A stretch of 64,000 nt of DNA from Halovenus marina (GCF_051414115.1 NZ_JBLKNZ010000001.1:2542001-2606000), one strand, 5' to 3'; numbered from the stretch's first letter, positions 34,676-43,078 are shown. Notes: generated from the sequence alone by a model not told the origin. Numbers and translations are program-made.

Positions 34676-35056
34676 ATGGTACTTTCAGTATCCTCAAGTA
34701 TCGTACTGCAACAGACCACAGTGATCGCCTTCTTTCTCGTCTGGTTGGCGGCTGTCGTCATCATCATCGCAGGCGTCTGGAAAACGTTCACCAAGGCAAA
34801 TCAGCCGGGATGGGCGGCGCTGATACCATTTTACAACTTCTATATCATGCTCAAGATCGGTAACAACGAGTGGTGGTGGCTGCTAGTGCTGTTTGTCCCA
34901 CTCGTGAACCTCTACGCGATGTACAAGATATTCGCTGGCGTCTCGAAGGCGTTCGGCAAGGGGATCGGACACGCGCTCGGACTGTGGTTCCTGGGATTCA
35001 TCTTCTGGCCGCTCTTCGGATTCGGGAACTACACCTACCAGGGCCAGCCGTCCTGA
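34676..35056 (+). CDS. DUF5684 family membrane protein
   Basis: 126 residues with three or four helices and the conserved WKTFTKANQPGWAALIPFYNFYIMLKIG that marks DUF5684 (signal-peptidase-like small membrane proteins). Function unknown. A CATTTATATGATATG TATA region about 30 nt upstream supports the ATG at 34676. Confidence 0.8.
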   Translation: MVLSVSSSIVLQQTTVIAFFLVWLAAVVIIIAGVWKTFTKANQPGWAALIPFYNFYIMLKIGNNEWWWLLVLFVPLVNLYAMYKIFAGVSKAFGKGIGHALGLWFLGFIFWPLFGFGNYTYQGQPS

Positions 35057-35086
35057 GTCAGTCCCGCAGGCGGGACAGGTCTGCGG

Positions 35087-36219
35087 TCAGTCGCCTGTGA
35101 GTTGTTGAGTCGGTGGTTCGCCGTCGTACCCCTCGGGAATGTACGCACAGAGCGGGTCGCTCGCCAGCGGGTCGCCTGTGTAGGCGTAGGCCCGTGACCT
35201 GCTCCCCCCGCAGACGTGTCGGTACTCGCAGGCCCCACACTTCCCGCGGAGCGCATTCTTGTCACGGAGTGACTCGAAGAGATCCGTGTTCCGGTACAGG
35301 TCAACCAGATGGTCGTCAGTGACGTTGCCTGCACTCTCGGGCAGAAAGCCCGATGGGTACAGTTCGCCTGTGTGACTTACGAACGCGAACCCGTCGCCAG
35401 CGGTGATCCCGCCGCGTCGTCCGGCGAATCCGTCGGCGCGTTCCCTGCCGCGCCGTCAGACCCGCTCCCGTCCGTTGCACGCGATTCCCCGTCGCTTCGT
35501 TTCTGGTCAAGTAGCACGCGCCGGTAGTGGGGTGCCTCGGTCGTCTTGATCCCGAAGGGGGCCTCAGTCTGTTTCTGTGTGAGCCATTCCATGACTCGCT
35601 CGGCGCGCTCTGGCGAAACCGGATCGAGTACTCGCCCGCGGCCGACGGGGACGAGAAAGAACACCGACCACAGCACCGCACCGAGGTCGGCGACCAGGTC
35701 TGCGATGTCGGGGAGTTCGTCGACAGTCGACGCACAGACGGTGGTGTTGATCTGGAGCGGAAGCCCTGCGTTCCGGGCGTCCGCTGCCGCCTCCATCGTC
35801 GCCGCGAAACTCCCCTGTTCGCCACGAAATCGGTCGTGGGTCTGCGGCGAGGCACCGTCGAGACTCAGCGCCATCCGGCGCAATCCCGCGGAAGCGAGTT
35901 CGTCAACCCGGTCGGCCGTGAGCGAGGCCGTTCCGCTCGGCGTCATCGTCATCTGCAGTCCCTGCTCTGCCCCGAAGGCGACCAGTTCCGTCACGTCCGG
36001 CCGGACGAGCGGGTCGCCGCCAGATAGCACGACGAGTTGTCCTTCTCCGAACTCGCGGGCCGCCCGGAGCAGTTCCTTGCCCTCGCTCGTGGTCAACTCG
36101 TCGGGGTGGCGGTTCGGTTGAGCGTCCGCACGGCAGTGTTCGCAGGCCAGTTCACACGCCTGCGTCAGTTCCCAGATCAGGACGAAGGGCCGCCGGTCGG
36201 TGTCGATGTCGGTGTTCAT
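35087..36219 (-). pseudogene. Radical SAM/SPASM protein (TIGR04053-like), frameshifted
   Basis: The N-terminal 280 residues have the radical SAM triad C22, C26, C29 in CELACEHC and VLSGGDPLVRPD. That frame stops at 35377. The C-terminal SPASM part, GDGFAFVSHTGELYPSGFLP through KCGACEYRHVCGGSRSRAYA to a TGA at 35087-35089, continues in another frame. Adding one G to the GGG run near 35409-35411 joins both parts smoothly (DDAAGITAGDGFAF). So either one base is missing in the sequence or the gene is newly broken. Relatives act in tetrapyrrole or peptide modification; here a heme-related role is plausible. Confidence 0.85.
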
Positions 36220-36311
36220 TCGTCGAGTGAGTGCGAGGGACGGTTGCCGACACGGTACGACCGAGTCGCTGTCCCCGAACGACTTCTGTCGACCCGAACT
36301 ATCGTGCTCAT
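36216..36311 (-). CDS. 31-residue leader ORF coupled to the radical SAM gene
   Basis: Begins MSTIVRVDRSRSGTATRSYR and ends SLDE, with its TGA overlapping the radical SAM ATG (ATGA). It is Arg/Ser-rich and basic, unlike neighbouring acidic proteins. Its ATG lies exactly 39 nt from the upstream palindrome, the same spacing as before the HTH_10 regulator, which suggests the transcript starts here. It could be a leader peptide, a small protein, or a peptide substrate; no Cys is present. Confidence 0.45.
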   Translation of the reverse strand: MSTIVRVDRSRSGTATRSYRVGNRPSHSLDE

Positions 36312-36349
36312 ACGAGAGAGTCCGAGCGCAGACTGTGAAAGTCGTGTGT

Positions 36350-36361
36350 CGAATATGTTCG
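36350..36361. promoter_or_regulatory. Palindrome CGAATATGTTCG before the radical SAM transcript
   Basis: One mismatch from CGAACATGTTCG. It lies 39-50 nt before the leader ORF ATG at 36311 and 131 nt before the radical SAM ATG. Confidence 0.5.
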
Positions 36362-36410
36362 GGGATCGAGCAGCGATAGAACAGAAAGGAACCGACCGAG
36401 ACCGCTCCGA

Positions 36411-37580
36411 TCAGACCCGGTACTCCTCGATCTTGTCCTCGTCGACTTCGATACCGAGACCCGGCTTTTCTGGCACCGAGAGTTTCCCGTCTTCGACCTC
36501 GAAGGGGTCTGCGATGACGTCGTCCTCCCACGCGTAGTACGTCGAGTCCGGCGGCAAGGAGAAGCCGGGGATTCCGGAGACTGCGTGGAGAATCGCAGCC
36601 GTACGGATGCCGAGATCGAACGCACAGTGGTGGGTGAACGGGATGCCAGCGTCTTCGAGGATGGACGTCTGCTGGCGGAGTCCGGCGATGCCACCTGCGG
36701 GCGTCAGGTCGACGACAGCGACGTCCATCGCACCGGCCTCGATCAGCGACTGGAGGTTGTGCGGGATGTAGGTGTCCTCGTTCGGTGCGATCGGATGACG
36801 CAGGCGCTGGCGGAGGCGGGCGAGCGAGCGGTGGGCGTCGACGCGAATCGGCTGTTCCATGTACTGGAGGCGGATGTTCTCGTCCTCGATGCGAGCGCCG
36901 ACGCGGACCGCCTCGTCGAGCGTCCAGCCCTGATTGGGGTCGAGTCTGAACTCGAGTTGGCCGTCGACCTCGTCGTGCATGGCGATGATACGGTCGGCGT
37001 CCTGCTTCCAGTCTCTGCCCGCCTTGGTCTTGAGCACCGAGAAGCCCTCCTCGACTGCCTCGCGGGCTTTCACGCGGGATTCCTCGGGCGGGAGGATGCC
37101 GAGACAGAACGCCACCTCCACGTCGCCCGCCTCGGAGGCGTCGATGCCGTCGCTCTCCATGTGGTGGCTGCGATTGCCCTGCGAGGGAGCCGTCCAGCCA
37201 CCGAGCAGTTCGTAGATTGGCTTGCCCAGATCCTTGCCGACGATGTCCCAGCAGGCAGTCTCGACGGCGGCGAAGAAGAGTTCGACGTTGGTGTACTCGA
37301 TGAAGACCTGTCGGCGGAGGCGTTCGACCTCGTACGGCGACTGGCCCTCGACGAGCGGAGCGATGCCGTCCTCGATGATCGACTCGGTCGCAGTCGGAGA
37401 GAGGAAGGTTCGCATCTCGCCGTAGCCCGAGACCCCTGCGTCGGTGTCGACCCGGACGATCACACGCTTCATGCTCTCGACTTGCCCGTGGTTCGTGACG
37501 TAGGGGCTGATCCCCAGATGCTCGTCCAGCCCGATGACTGGCATATCGACCGTCCTCGCGGTGATTGATTCGATCTCCAT
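36411..37580 (-). CDS. Enolase-superfamily enzyme (mandelate racemase/muconate lactonizing type)
   Basis: 389 residues. A capping domain comes first (MEIESITARTVDMPV), then the barrel with LKTKAGRD (acid/base Lys), metal acids in FRLDPNQGW, QYMEQP and NEDTYIP, and a late THHCAFD. It would abstract a proton alpha to a carboxylate of a sugar acid or similar. I set the start at 37578-37580; the frame is open far upstream but that is shadow of the next gene. It neighbours a creatininase-family gene in the same direction. Confidence 0.88.
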   Translation of the reverse strand: MEIESITARTVDMPVIGLDEHLGISPYVTNHGQVESMKRVIVRVDTDAGVSGYGEMRTFLSPTATESIIEDGIAPLVEGQSPYEVERLRRQVFIEYTNVELFFAAVETACWDIVGKDLGKPIYELLGGWTAPSQGNRSHHMESDGIDASEAGDVEVAFCLGILPPEESRVKAREAVEEGFSVLKTKAGRDWKQDADRIIAMHDEVDGQLEFRLDPNQGWTLDEAVRVGARIEDENIRLQYMEQPIRVDAHRSLARLRQRLRHPIAPNEDTYIPHNLQSLIEAGAMDVAVVDLTPAGGIAGLRQQTSILEDAGIPFTHHCAFDLGIRTAAILHAVSGIPGFSLPPDSTYYAWEDDVIADPFEVEDGKLSVPEKPGLGIEVDEDKIEEYRV

Positions 37581-37672
37581 GTACTGCGGTGCGTAGAGCG
37601 AGGCAAAGAATCTGGTGTTGCTCGCGCTCTCACTGAACCGTTCGTCGCAGCGCCGCGATTGCGCTCTGCGTG

Positions 37673-38473
37673 TCAGTTCCGATTCGCTTCGTGAATAGCG
37701 ACGAAGATAGCGGCGAGTTCCGTACCGATGATATCGCGGATGCGATCGCCCTTCTCGGCGCTTGCCTCGGCCGGGGCTCCGATCGCTCCGGACTCCGAGT
37801 ACGCCTCGAAGGGGCGATACACCGACAGCGGGCCGCCCTCGATCAGGTCGCTGCCGCCCCATTCGTAGTGTTCGTCCCACATGGTCGCGTCCCAGCCGTC
37901 CTCTGCGACCAGATCCGGCCGGACGGCGAGCATCAGCGAAGTTTCGAACTCGCCGCCGTGGGCCATCCCGCCGGTGTCGCTGTCGCGCAGGTTCTGGATT
38001 TCCTCGGTTGCAAGCTGGAAGTACGTCAATCCGAGCACCTCCGCGTCGGCGTCGACGCCGACGGTGCTCGTGACCGTGCTGATCATCGCGATGTTGCCGC
38101 CGTGTCCGTTCACGAAGATGATGGCGTCGAAGCCGTTCTGGAGGCCGGTGTGTGCGATGTCTTCGAGGGCGGACCGCATGTGGTCGAACTCCAGCGTGAG
38201 CGTCCCGCCGAAGCCGAGATGATGGGGCGAGAAGCCGCTCCAGACCGTCGGCGTGACCAGCACGGGTTCGTCGTCGAGTCGGCCGAGCGCGGCGTCGATG
38301 ATGGCCTCGACGAGAATCGTGTCCGTCGCGACGGGAAGATGGTTCCCGTGTTGCTCGATGCTCCCGACGGGGACGACGAGCACCGACCCATCCTGCTGGC
38401 CGATAGACTGAACCTCGCCAGCGGTCTTGCCCGCCCACTCGTGGGGTTTCTCGCCGATGGATTCATACAGCAT
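37673..38473 (-). CDS. Creatininase-family amidohydrolase
   Basis: 266 residues. The family metal ligands are visible: PVGSIEQHGNHLPVATDT, FVNGHGGN and MAHGGEFETS. Members include creatininase, mycofactocin peptidase MftE and the archaeal FAPy deformylase ArfB. It lies 92 nt before the enolase-superfamily gene, so they may share a transcript. Which amide it cuts is not clear. Confidence 0.88.
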   Translation of the reverse strand: MLYESIGEKPHEWAGKTAGEVQSIGQQDGSVLVVPVGSIEQHGNHLPVATDTILVEAIIDAALGRLDDEPVLVTPTVWSGFSPHHLGFGGTLTLEFDHMRSALEDIAHTGLQNGFDAIIFVNGHGGNIAMISTVTSTVGVDADAEVLGLTYFQLATEEIQNLRDSDTGGMAHGGEFETSLMLAVRPDLVAEDGWDATMWDEHYEWGGSDLIEGGPLSVYRPFEAYSESGAIGAPAEASAEKGDRIRDIIGTELAAIFVAIHEANRN

Positions 38474-38598
38474 CGTCCGATACCTCCTGGCGCTCACTCG
38501 GGATGGGGGAAGTTCCAATCATACCCATCAGCTGATTTGCAGGGCCGATACAAAACCCTACCCGTCACACGAGTCACAGCGGGGTCGATCCAGACGGC

Positions 38599-39408
38599 CT
38601 ACGCGTCGACGGAGTCCAGAAAGTCCCACATGTGTCGGGTCGCCTCCGCTCGTGCGTCACGCAAAACTGTGTGTCCAGTGCCCTCGACGTGAACGAGACG
38701 CCCGTTTTGAAGGTGGTCTGCAAATTCGTGGTCGCGGGCCCGCGTCGCGGCGTCGACATCCGCCCGGAGTATCAGCGTCGGCGCGTCAATTTCCGAGTAG
38801 AACGTGCGGGGGTCCCGGTAGCCCGCTCGCTGGATTTCGGCGGCGGTCGGACTCACGCGCAGTCGGGCCTCGGCGAGCAGGGTCGCCAGTTCGGTCTCGC
38901 CAGCCTCCGCGTACTGTCGGATGCCGTCGTCGACGTCGGGCAATTCGTCGGCGTCGTGACCGTGCCAGAAGCGAATCTGCTCGCGAGTGTCTTCGGCGCG
39001 TTCCGCGGGCGTCCGCGCGAAATCGAGCATCCCGGCAGGATCGACGAGAACGAGGGCGCGAACGCGTTCAGGGTGGGTCGCGGCCGTCACTACGGCCGTA
39101 TGTGCGCCCATCGAGTGCCCCCAGACGATCGGAGCCTCGATATCAAGCGCGTCGAGAAGGCCGACGAGGTCAGCCACGCGGTCAGCAACCTCGTAGCCCG
39201 TCTCCGGCGCATCGGAGCGACCGTGACCGCGAGCATCGTAGGCGACGACGTCGTAGCGGCCGTCGAGTTCCCGGATCAGGGGCGACCGACAGGCGCTGTC
39301 GTCGTACAGTCCGTGGGCGACGACGAGCGGCGGCCCGTCGCCGCCGGTTCGCAGATAGTGCAGCTCGACGCCGTCGACGGAACAGACGCCACGGGACCAG
39401 TCGTCCAT
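38599..39408 (-). CDS. Alpha/beta hydrolase
   Basis: 269 residues. Nucleophile elbow GHSMGAHTA, oxyanion region VVAHGLYDDSACR, catalytic Asp near LILRADVDAATRARD and His in EGTGHTVLRDA. Typical esterase/epoxide-hydrolase-size protein without a signal peptide. Substrate unknown. It runs in the same direction as the creatininase gene after a 125-nt gap. Confidence 0.88.
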   Translation of the reverse strand: MDDWSRGVCSVDGVELHYLRTGGDGPPLVVAHGLYDDSACRSPLIRELDGRYDVVAYDARGHGRSDAPETGYEVADRVADLVGLLDALDIEAPIVWGHSMGAHTAVVTAATHPERVRALVLVDPAGMLDFARTPAERAEDTREQIRFWHGHDADELPDVDDGIRQYAEAGETELATLLAEARLRVSPTAAEIQRAGYRDPRTFYSEIDAPTLILRADVDAATRARDHEFADHLQNGRLVHVEGTGHTVLRDARAEATRHMWDFLDSVDA

Positions 39409-39568
39409 AGTCGAATCTCCGCAGCGAGGGACAAAACGTTGCCTCCGTCCAAAGATAGTTCAGGGACCACGCGGAACAGCGAGTGGCGTCTCCGTTCGCT
39501 CGGGAGTGTCGACGCTCGCGGTCGGGGTAGCTGTTTCCGGTTCGGGCGGGGACAACACAACAGAAACT

Positions 39569-40627
39569 ATGACAGACCCAACGATCGGTATCATCGGCGC
39601 AGGGGCAATCTCACAGCAACACGCGACACAGTTGGCGGAACTCGGTGAGACGGTCGACGCCGTCGCAGACATCGACGGCGAGGCACGGGAATCGTTCGCC
39701 GCGACTTACGACGTTCCAGCGACCTACGAGGGGTACGAGGCGATGCTGGCCGACGCTGATCTAGATATCGTCCTCGTTGCAGTGCCGAACGCCCTCCACG
39801 CCGAGTGTACGATTGCGGCGCTCGAACGCGACTGTAACGTTCTGGTCGAGAAGCCGATGGCGCGAACGCTCGACGAAGCCGAATCCATCGCCGACGCCGA
39901 GCGGGAGAGCGAGGGGACGGTCATGGTCGGCTTCACGATGACGTTCTCACCGGCCGTCGAAGCAGTGACCGAGCGCGTCCACGACGGCGAACTCGGTGAT
40001 GTCTTCGAGGTGGACTGCCGACTGGTCCGCCGCCGGGGGATCCCACAACTCGGCTCGTGGTTCACACAGAAGGACCTCTCCGGCGGCGGCGCACTGATCG
40101 ACGCGGGCGTTCACTTGCTCGGCGTGACAGTCGACATGCTCGATTCGCCGGATGTAGAATCGGTCAGCGCCCGGACTGGCGCACACTTCGGGAGCGACCC
40201 CGAGGAGTACACCTATCTCGATATGTGGGCTGGCGACCCGGTCGAGGACCCGACCTTCGACGTGGACGACAGCGTCCGCGGGCTAGTTCGCTTCGCTGAC
40301 GGCACGACGCTCGCGCTCGACGTGACGTGGGCGAGCAACCGCGAACCCGAGCGCCGCGTCCACGTCCTCGGTGACGAGGCGGGCGCGACGATTCCGGTCC
40401 ACGGCGGCAACCCGACCATCTACAGCACCGAGCGCGACGAACTGACCGACACCGAACTGCAGGTCCAGGACGACGATCCGATCCAGAAGGAGTGGTCGTA
40501 CTTCCTCGGCGTGGTGCGCGGCGAGTGCGAGCACGCAAAAAACACCGCCGAAGACGGGCTTACGGTCCAGCGGATCATCGACGGCACGTATCGGTCAAGC
40601 GAGCAGGGACAGGAAGTCAGCTTCTAG
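39569..40627 (+). CDS. Gfo/Idh/MocA family dehydrogenase
   Basis: 352 residues. Rossmann motif IGIIGAGAISQQH, then the family EKPMA with its catalytic Lys, and DAGVHLLGV with a His in the second domain. It oxidises or reduces sugars or cyclitols with NAD(P). Start MTDPTIGIIG chosen because the Rossmann strand begins there. Convergent with a sugar isomerase gene; the two genes nearly meet in a 27-nt tandem repeat. Confidence 0.9.
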   Translation: MTDPTIGIIGAGAISQQHATQLAELGETVDAVADIDGEARESFAATYDVPATYEGYEAMLADADLDIVLVAVPNALHAECTIAALERDCNVLVEKPMARTLDEAESIADAERESEGTVMVGFTMTFSPAVEAVTERVHDGELGDVFEVDCRLVRRRGIPQLGSWFTQKDLSGGGALIDAGVHLLGVTVDMLDSPDVESVSARTGAHFGSDPEEYTYLDMWAGDPVEDPTFDVDDSVRGLVRFADGTTLALDVTWASNREPERRVHVLGDEAGATIPVHGGNPTIYSTERDELTDTELQVQDDDPIQKEWSYFLGVVRGECEHAKNTAEDGLTVQRIIDGTYRSSEQGQEVSF

Positions 40628-40706
40628 AAGTCGCGCTCGACAACGGGATTTCAGAAGTCAGGTCCGATAGCGGAGACCTAGAAGTCCCGTCCGATAAAAG
40701 AGGCCT
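40626..40706. repeat. Three 27-nt tandem repeats at convergent gene ends
   Basis: AGAAGTC starts units at 40626, 40653 and 40680, an exact 27-nt period. The third unit is the 3' end of the minus-strand isomerase gene; the others are degenerate copies, so the minus frame reads IGRDF-stop, IGPDF-stop, VERDF-stop in turn. Confidence 0.75.
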
Positions 40707-41418
40707 TCGCGTGGGCGAGTTCGCCCTCGGGGTCGTCATGCGAGCCGTTCTCGTAGAGGTACCAGTCGATGTCAGCAGCGTCGGCAGCCTCGAACACCGC
40801 CTCGTAGTCGACGTCACCGATGCCGAATGAGGCGTGGACCGGCCCGTCGGCGTCGAGGTGAGCGTCAGTACAGTGAAGCAGGTCGATCCGGTCGCCGTGC
40901 GTCTCGATGACCGAGGCGGCGTCGGCCCCCGCATAGGTCGCAAGCCCCACGTCGAGTTCGAAACCGACGACATCGGTCTGCTCGACGAGCAGGTCGAAGG
41001 CAGTCTGGTCGCCGAGTTGGGTGAACTCGGCGTCGTGATTGTGATACAGGAGCGGATAGTCGTATTTCGCCAGTTCCTCGGCGAGCGCGTCGAGCTTGCG
41101 CGCGACCCCTTCGATGCGCTCGGCGGACTGGAAGTTGTCGCTGTCGAGATAGGGGACGATGAGTCGTTCACACCCCAGATCGCGGTACAGCTGTACGGTT
41201 CCCTCGAGATCGTCTTCGAGGTCCTCCATCCGGACGTGTGCACCCGGAACGGAGAGGTCGTTGGCATCAAGTGCAGTTGCGACCGTCTCCGGGTCCTCCT
41301 CAAGCACACGATAGGCGAACTCGACACCCTCGAAGCCAGCGTCTGCGACGCGTTCGAGCAGGTCCGGCATGGGTACGTCGAGTTCACGGAGCGTGTACAG
41401 TTGGATTCCGTTCTGCAT
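40678..41418 (-). CDS. Sugar phosphate isomerase/epimerase family protein
   Basis: 246 residues, a TIM barrel of the xylose-isomerase-like family. Metal ligands are suggested by PLLYHNHDAEF, FELDVGLATYAG and LHCTDAHLD. Start MQNGIQLYTLRELD is the family N-terminus; 13 further codons to 41457 are open. It likely works with the dehydrogenase next to it on a sugar or inositol. Confidence 0.88.
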   Translation of the reverse strand: MQNGIQLYTLRELDVPMPDLLERVADAGFEGVEFAYRVLEEDPETVATALDANDLSVPGAHVRMEDLEDDLEGTVQLYRDLGCERLIVPYLDSDNFQSAERIEGVARKLDALAEELAKYDYPLLYHNHDAEFTQLGDQTAFDLLVEQTDVVGFELDVGLATYAGADAASVIETHGDRIDLLHCTDAHLDADGPVHASFGIGDVDYEAVFEAADAADIDWYLYENGSHDDPEGELAHAKASFIGRDF

Positions 41419-41494
41419 GTCCTCCGGTAGCGTCGGCGCCCTCTTGAGCGTTGTCAAGACGGCCGGTCACGTCGCCGTGAGACGGCAGTCTCGA

Positions 41495-41641
41495 CTACCA
41501 CCTGTGACCACCAATCGTGACGACCGCTCCGCATTGTGGACATTCAGAGACCTGTAACGGGTCCGACTGGGAGTGTCGAACGACCACCTCCTCGACACTG
41601 ACCGAACGATTACACCGCTTGCAGACCGGAACCCGAGTCAT
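41495..41641 (-). CDS. Small zinc-ribbon protein
   Basis: 48 residues, MTRVPVCKRCNRSVS followed by VSECPQCGAVV: two Cx2C knuckles of a zinc ribbon. It fits the many sub-60-residue haloarchaeal zinc-finger proteins. Divergent from the aldo/keto reductase. Function unknown. Confidence 0.7.
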   Translation of the reverse strand: MTRVPVCKRCNRSVSVEEVVVRHSQSDPLQVSECPQCGAVVTIGGHRW

Positions 41642-41792
41642 GTTATCTAAATCACATAATAGGAGATCGCTCAACAGCATAACGCTGTCGTGCTGGCGAA
41701 CTGTCCAGAAACGCCAGCGAGTGACGTCGATGAATGACTTCGAAGACGGACAGATGAACACAGTCTTTGACCGTCGGCGGAAATACTCGGGC

Positions 41793-42752
41793 ATGGAGTA
41801 CACGAAACTCGGTTCGACTGGGGTCGACGTCTCGGAGATCTGTCTCGGCACGTGGCGGTTCGGGATGGAATCGGAGGGTGTCCTCGAAACTGACCGGGAG
41901 ACGGCCCACGCGTTGCTCGACCGCTTTGCAGAGGCTGGCGGCAACTTCATCGACACGGCAAACGCCTACGGCGACGGCGACAGCGAGCGCTGGATCGGCG
42001 AGTGGCTCACAGAGCGCGACCGCGAGGACTACGTCATCGCGAGCAAGGTGTACTGGGCCGAAGAGAGTCGCTTCGACCAGAACCTCTCTCGAAAGAACAT
42101 CCGCGCCGAAATCGAGGGGACGCTCGACCGGCTGAACACCGACTATCTCGATCTCTACTACATCCACCGCTGGGACGACGACACCCCAATCGAAGAGACG
42201 CTTCGGACGCTCACCCGCCTCGTCAAGGAAGGGAAAGTCCACTACCTCGGCGCGTCGACGATGGCGGCCTGGAAGCTGACGAAGGCCCTCTGGACGGCTG
42301 ACGCCGAAGGGCTCGAATCGTTCACCGTGACACAGCCTCAGCACAACGCAGTCTATCGGGACGAAGTTGCGGACTATCTCGACGTGTGTGCTGACCAGGA
42401 CCTCGCTGTCTGTCCGTACTCGCCGCTGGAGGCGGGCTTTCTCACCGGCAAGTACGAGCGCGACGGCGATATCCCCGAGGGTTCGCGCGGCGACATCGGG
42501 ACGTGGTTCGACCCCGAGAGCTACACCGACAGACAGTGGGCAACGCTGGAGGCTGTGCAGGCGGTTGCAGCCGAGGCCGATGCGACGCCAGCACAGGTGG
42601 CGATCCGCTGGCTGATCGAGCGCGACCGATTCACCTGTGTGCCCATCATCGGCGCACGAACCGTCGACCAACTGGAGGAGAACCTCGGCGCGGCCGACCT
42701 GTCGCTTTCGGATGCTCAGACCGAACGCATCACCGACGCCTACCGGGAATAG
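41793..42752 (+). CDS. Aldo/keto reductase
   Basis: 319 residues, TIM barrel. The catalytic tetrad is seen as D and Y in DTANAYGDGDSE, K in IASKVYW and H in YYIHRWD; the NADPH site is near IIGARTVDQLEENL. Start set at MEYTKLGSTGVDVSE, the family N-terminus, though an earlier Met at 41754 (MNTVFDRR) is in frame. Sugar-aldehyde reduction would fit the neighbouring sugar genes. Confidence 0.9.
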   Translation: MEYTKLGSTGVDVSEICLGTWRFGMESEGVLETDRETAHALLDRFAEAGGNFIDTANAYGDGDSERWIGEWLTERDREDYVIASKVYWAEESRFDQNLSRKNIRAEIEGTLDRLNTDYLDLYYIHRWDDDTPIEETLRTLTRLVKEGKVHYLGASTMAAWKLTKALWTADAEGLESFTVTQPQHNAVYRDEVADYLDVCADQDLAVCPYSPLEAGFLTGKYERDGDIPEGSRGDIGTWFDPESYTDRQWATLEAVQAVAAEADATPAQVAIRWLIERDRFTCVPIIGARTVDQLEENLGAADLSLSDAQTERITDAYRE

Positions 42753-42772
42753 ATTCAGCTGGGGCAGGTGAA

Positions 42773-42850
42773 GCGGTGGGGATGGGATTTGAACTCGATG
42801 GCGAGACTCACTTCGTTCGTCTCGCGTAGTTCAAATCCCAGTTTCACCGC
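42773..42850. repeat. tRNA-Ser(UGA) 3'-end hairpin unit 1
   Basis: 42773-42795 copies the final 23 nt of the nearby tRNA-Ser(UGA). TGGGATTTGAACT pairs perfectly with AGTTCAAATCCCA at 42828-42840, and the second arm continues to CACCGC, so it is an inverted tRNA end with four differences. An inner GCGAGAC/GTCTCGC stem lies in the loop. Confidence 0.85.
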
Positions 42851-42878
42851 TGTTCACTCACGTTCGTTCGCTCACAAG

Positions 42879-42952
42879 CGGTGGGGATGGGATTTGAACC
42901 ACGCCCAGACGTGCTCGCTTCGCTGCGCGCGTCTGGTCTACCTCAAATCCCA
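42879..42952. repeat. tRNA-Ser(UGA) 3'-end hairpin unit 2
   Basis: Second copy of the tRNA end at 42879-42899. TGGGATTTGA (42888-42897) pairs with TCAAATCCCA (42943-42952), with an inner CCAGACG/CGTCTGG stem around a GCTCGCTTCGCT loop. Confidence 0.85.
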
Positions 42953-42959
42953 ACATGTC

Positions 42960-42995
42960 GCATTTGCCGCTCACGGATTGTTCGCGGCAAAATGC
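42960..42995. repeat. Hairpin at the tRNA-Ser(UGA) 3' end
   Basis: GCATTTGCCGC pairs with GCGGCAAAATGC (one bulge), ending at the tRNA discriminator base. Possible terminator or processing signal. Confidence 0.5.
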
Positions 42996-43078
42996 GGTGG
43001 GGATGGGATTTGAACCCATGAGTCCTTGCGGACACCTGCTCTCAAGGCAGGCGCGTTGGGCCGCTCTGCCACCCCACC
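42995..43078 (-). tRNA. tRNA-Ser(UGA)
   Basis: Minus-strand cloverleaf with acceptor GGTGGGG/CCCCACC, discriminator G, anticodon stem CCTGC/GCAGG and loop CTTGAGA (anticodon TGA). A long variable arm TGTCCGCAAGGACT and T arm ATGGG-TTCAAAT-CCCAT are present. No encoded CCA. The anticodon stem and variable arm closely resemble the other tRNA-Ser in the window. Confidence 0.95.

Noticed and set aside
37580..38438. Upstream extension of the enolase-superfamily frame by about 285 codons
   Set aside because: The extension overlaps the creatininase gene in another frame and has shadow composition; family similarity begins at MEIESITART.
39460..39560. Pro/Thr-rich minus-strand stretch before the Gfo/Idh/MocA gene as a gene remnant
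   Set aside because: No start, no promoter and no recognisable family; the composition alone is not enough.
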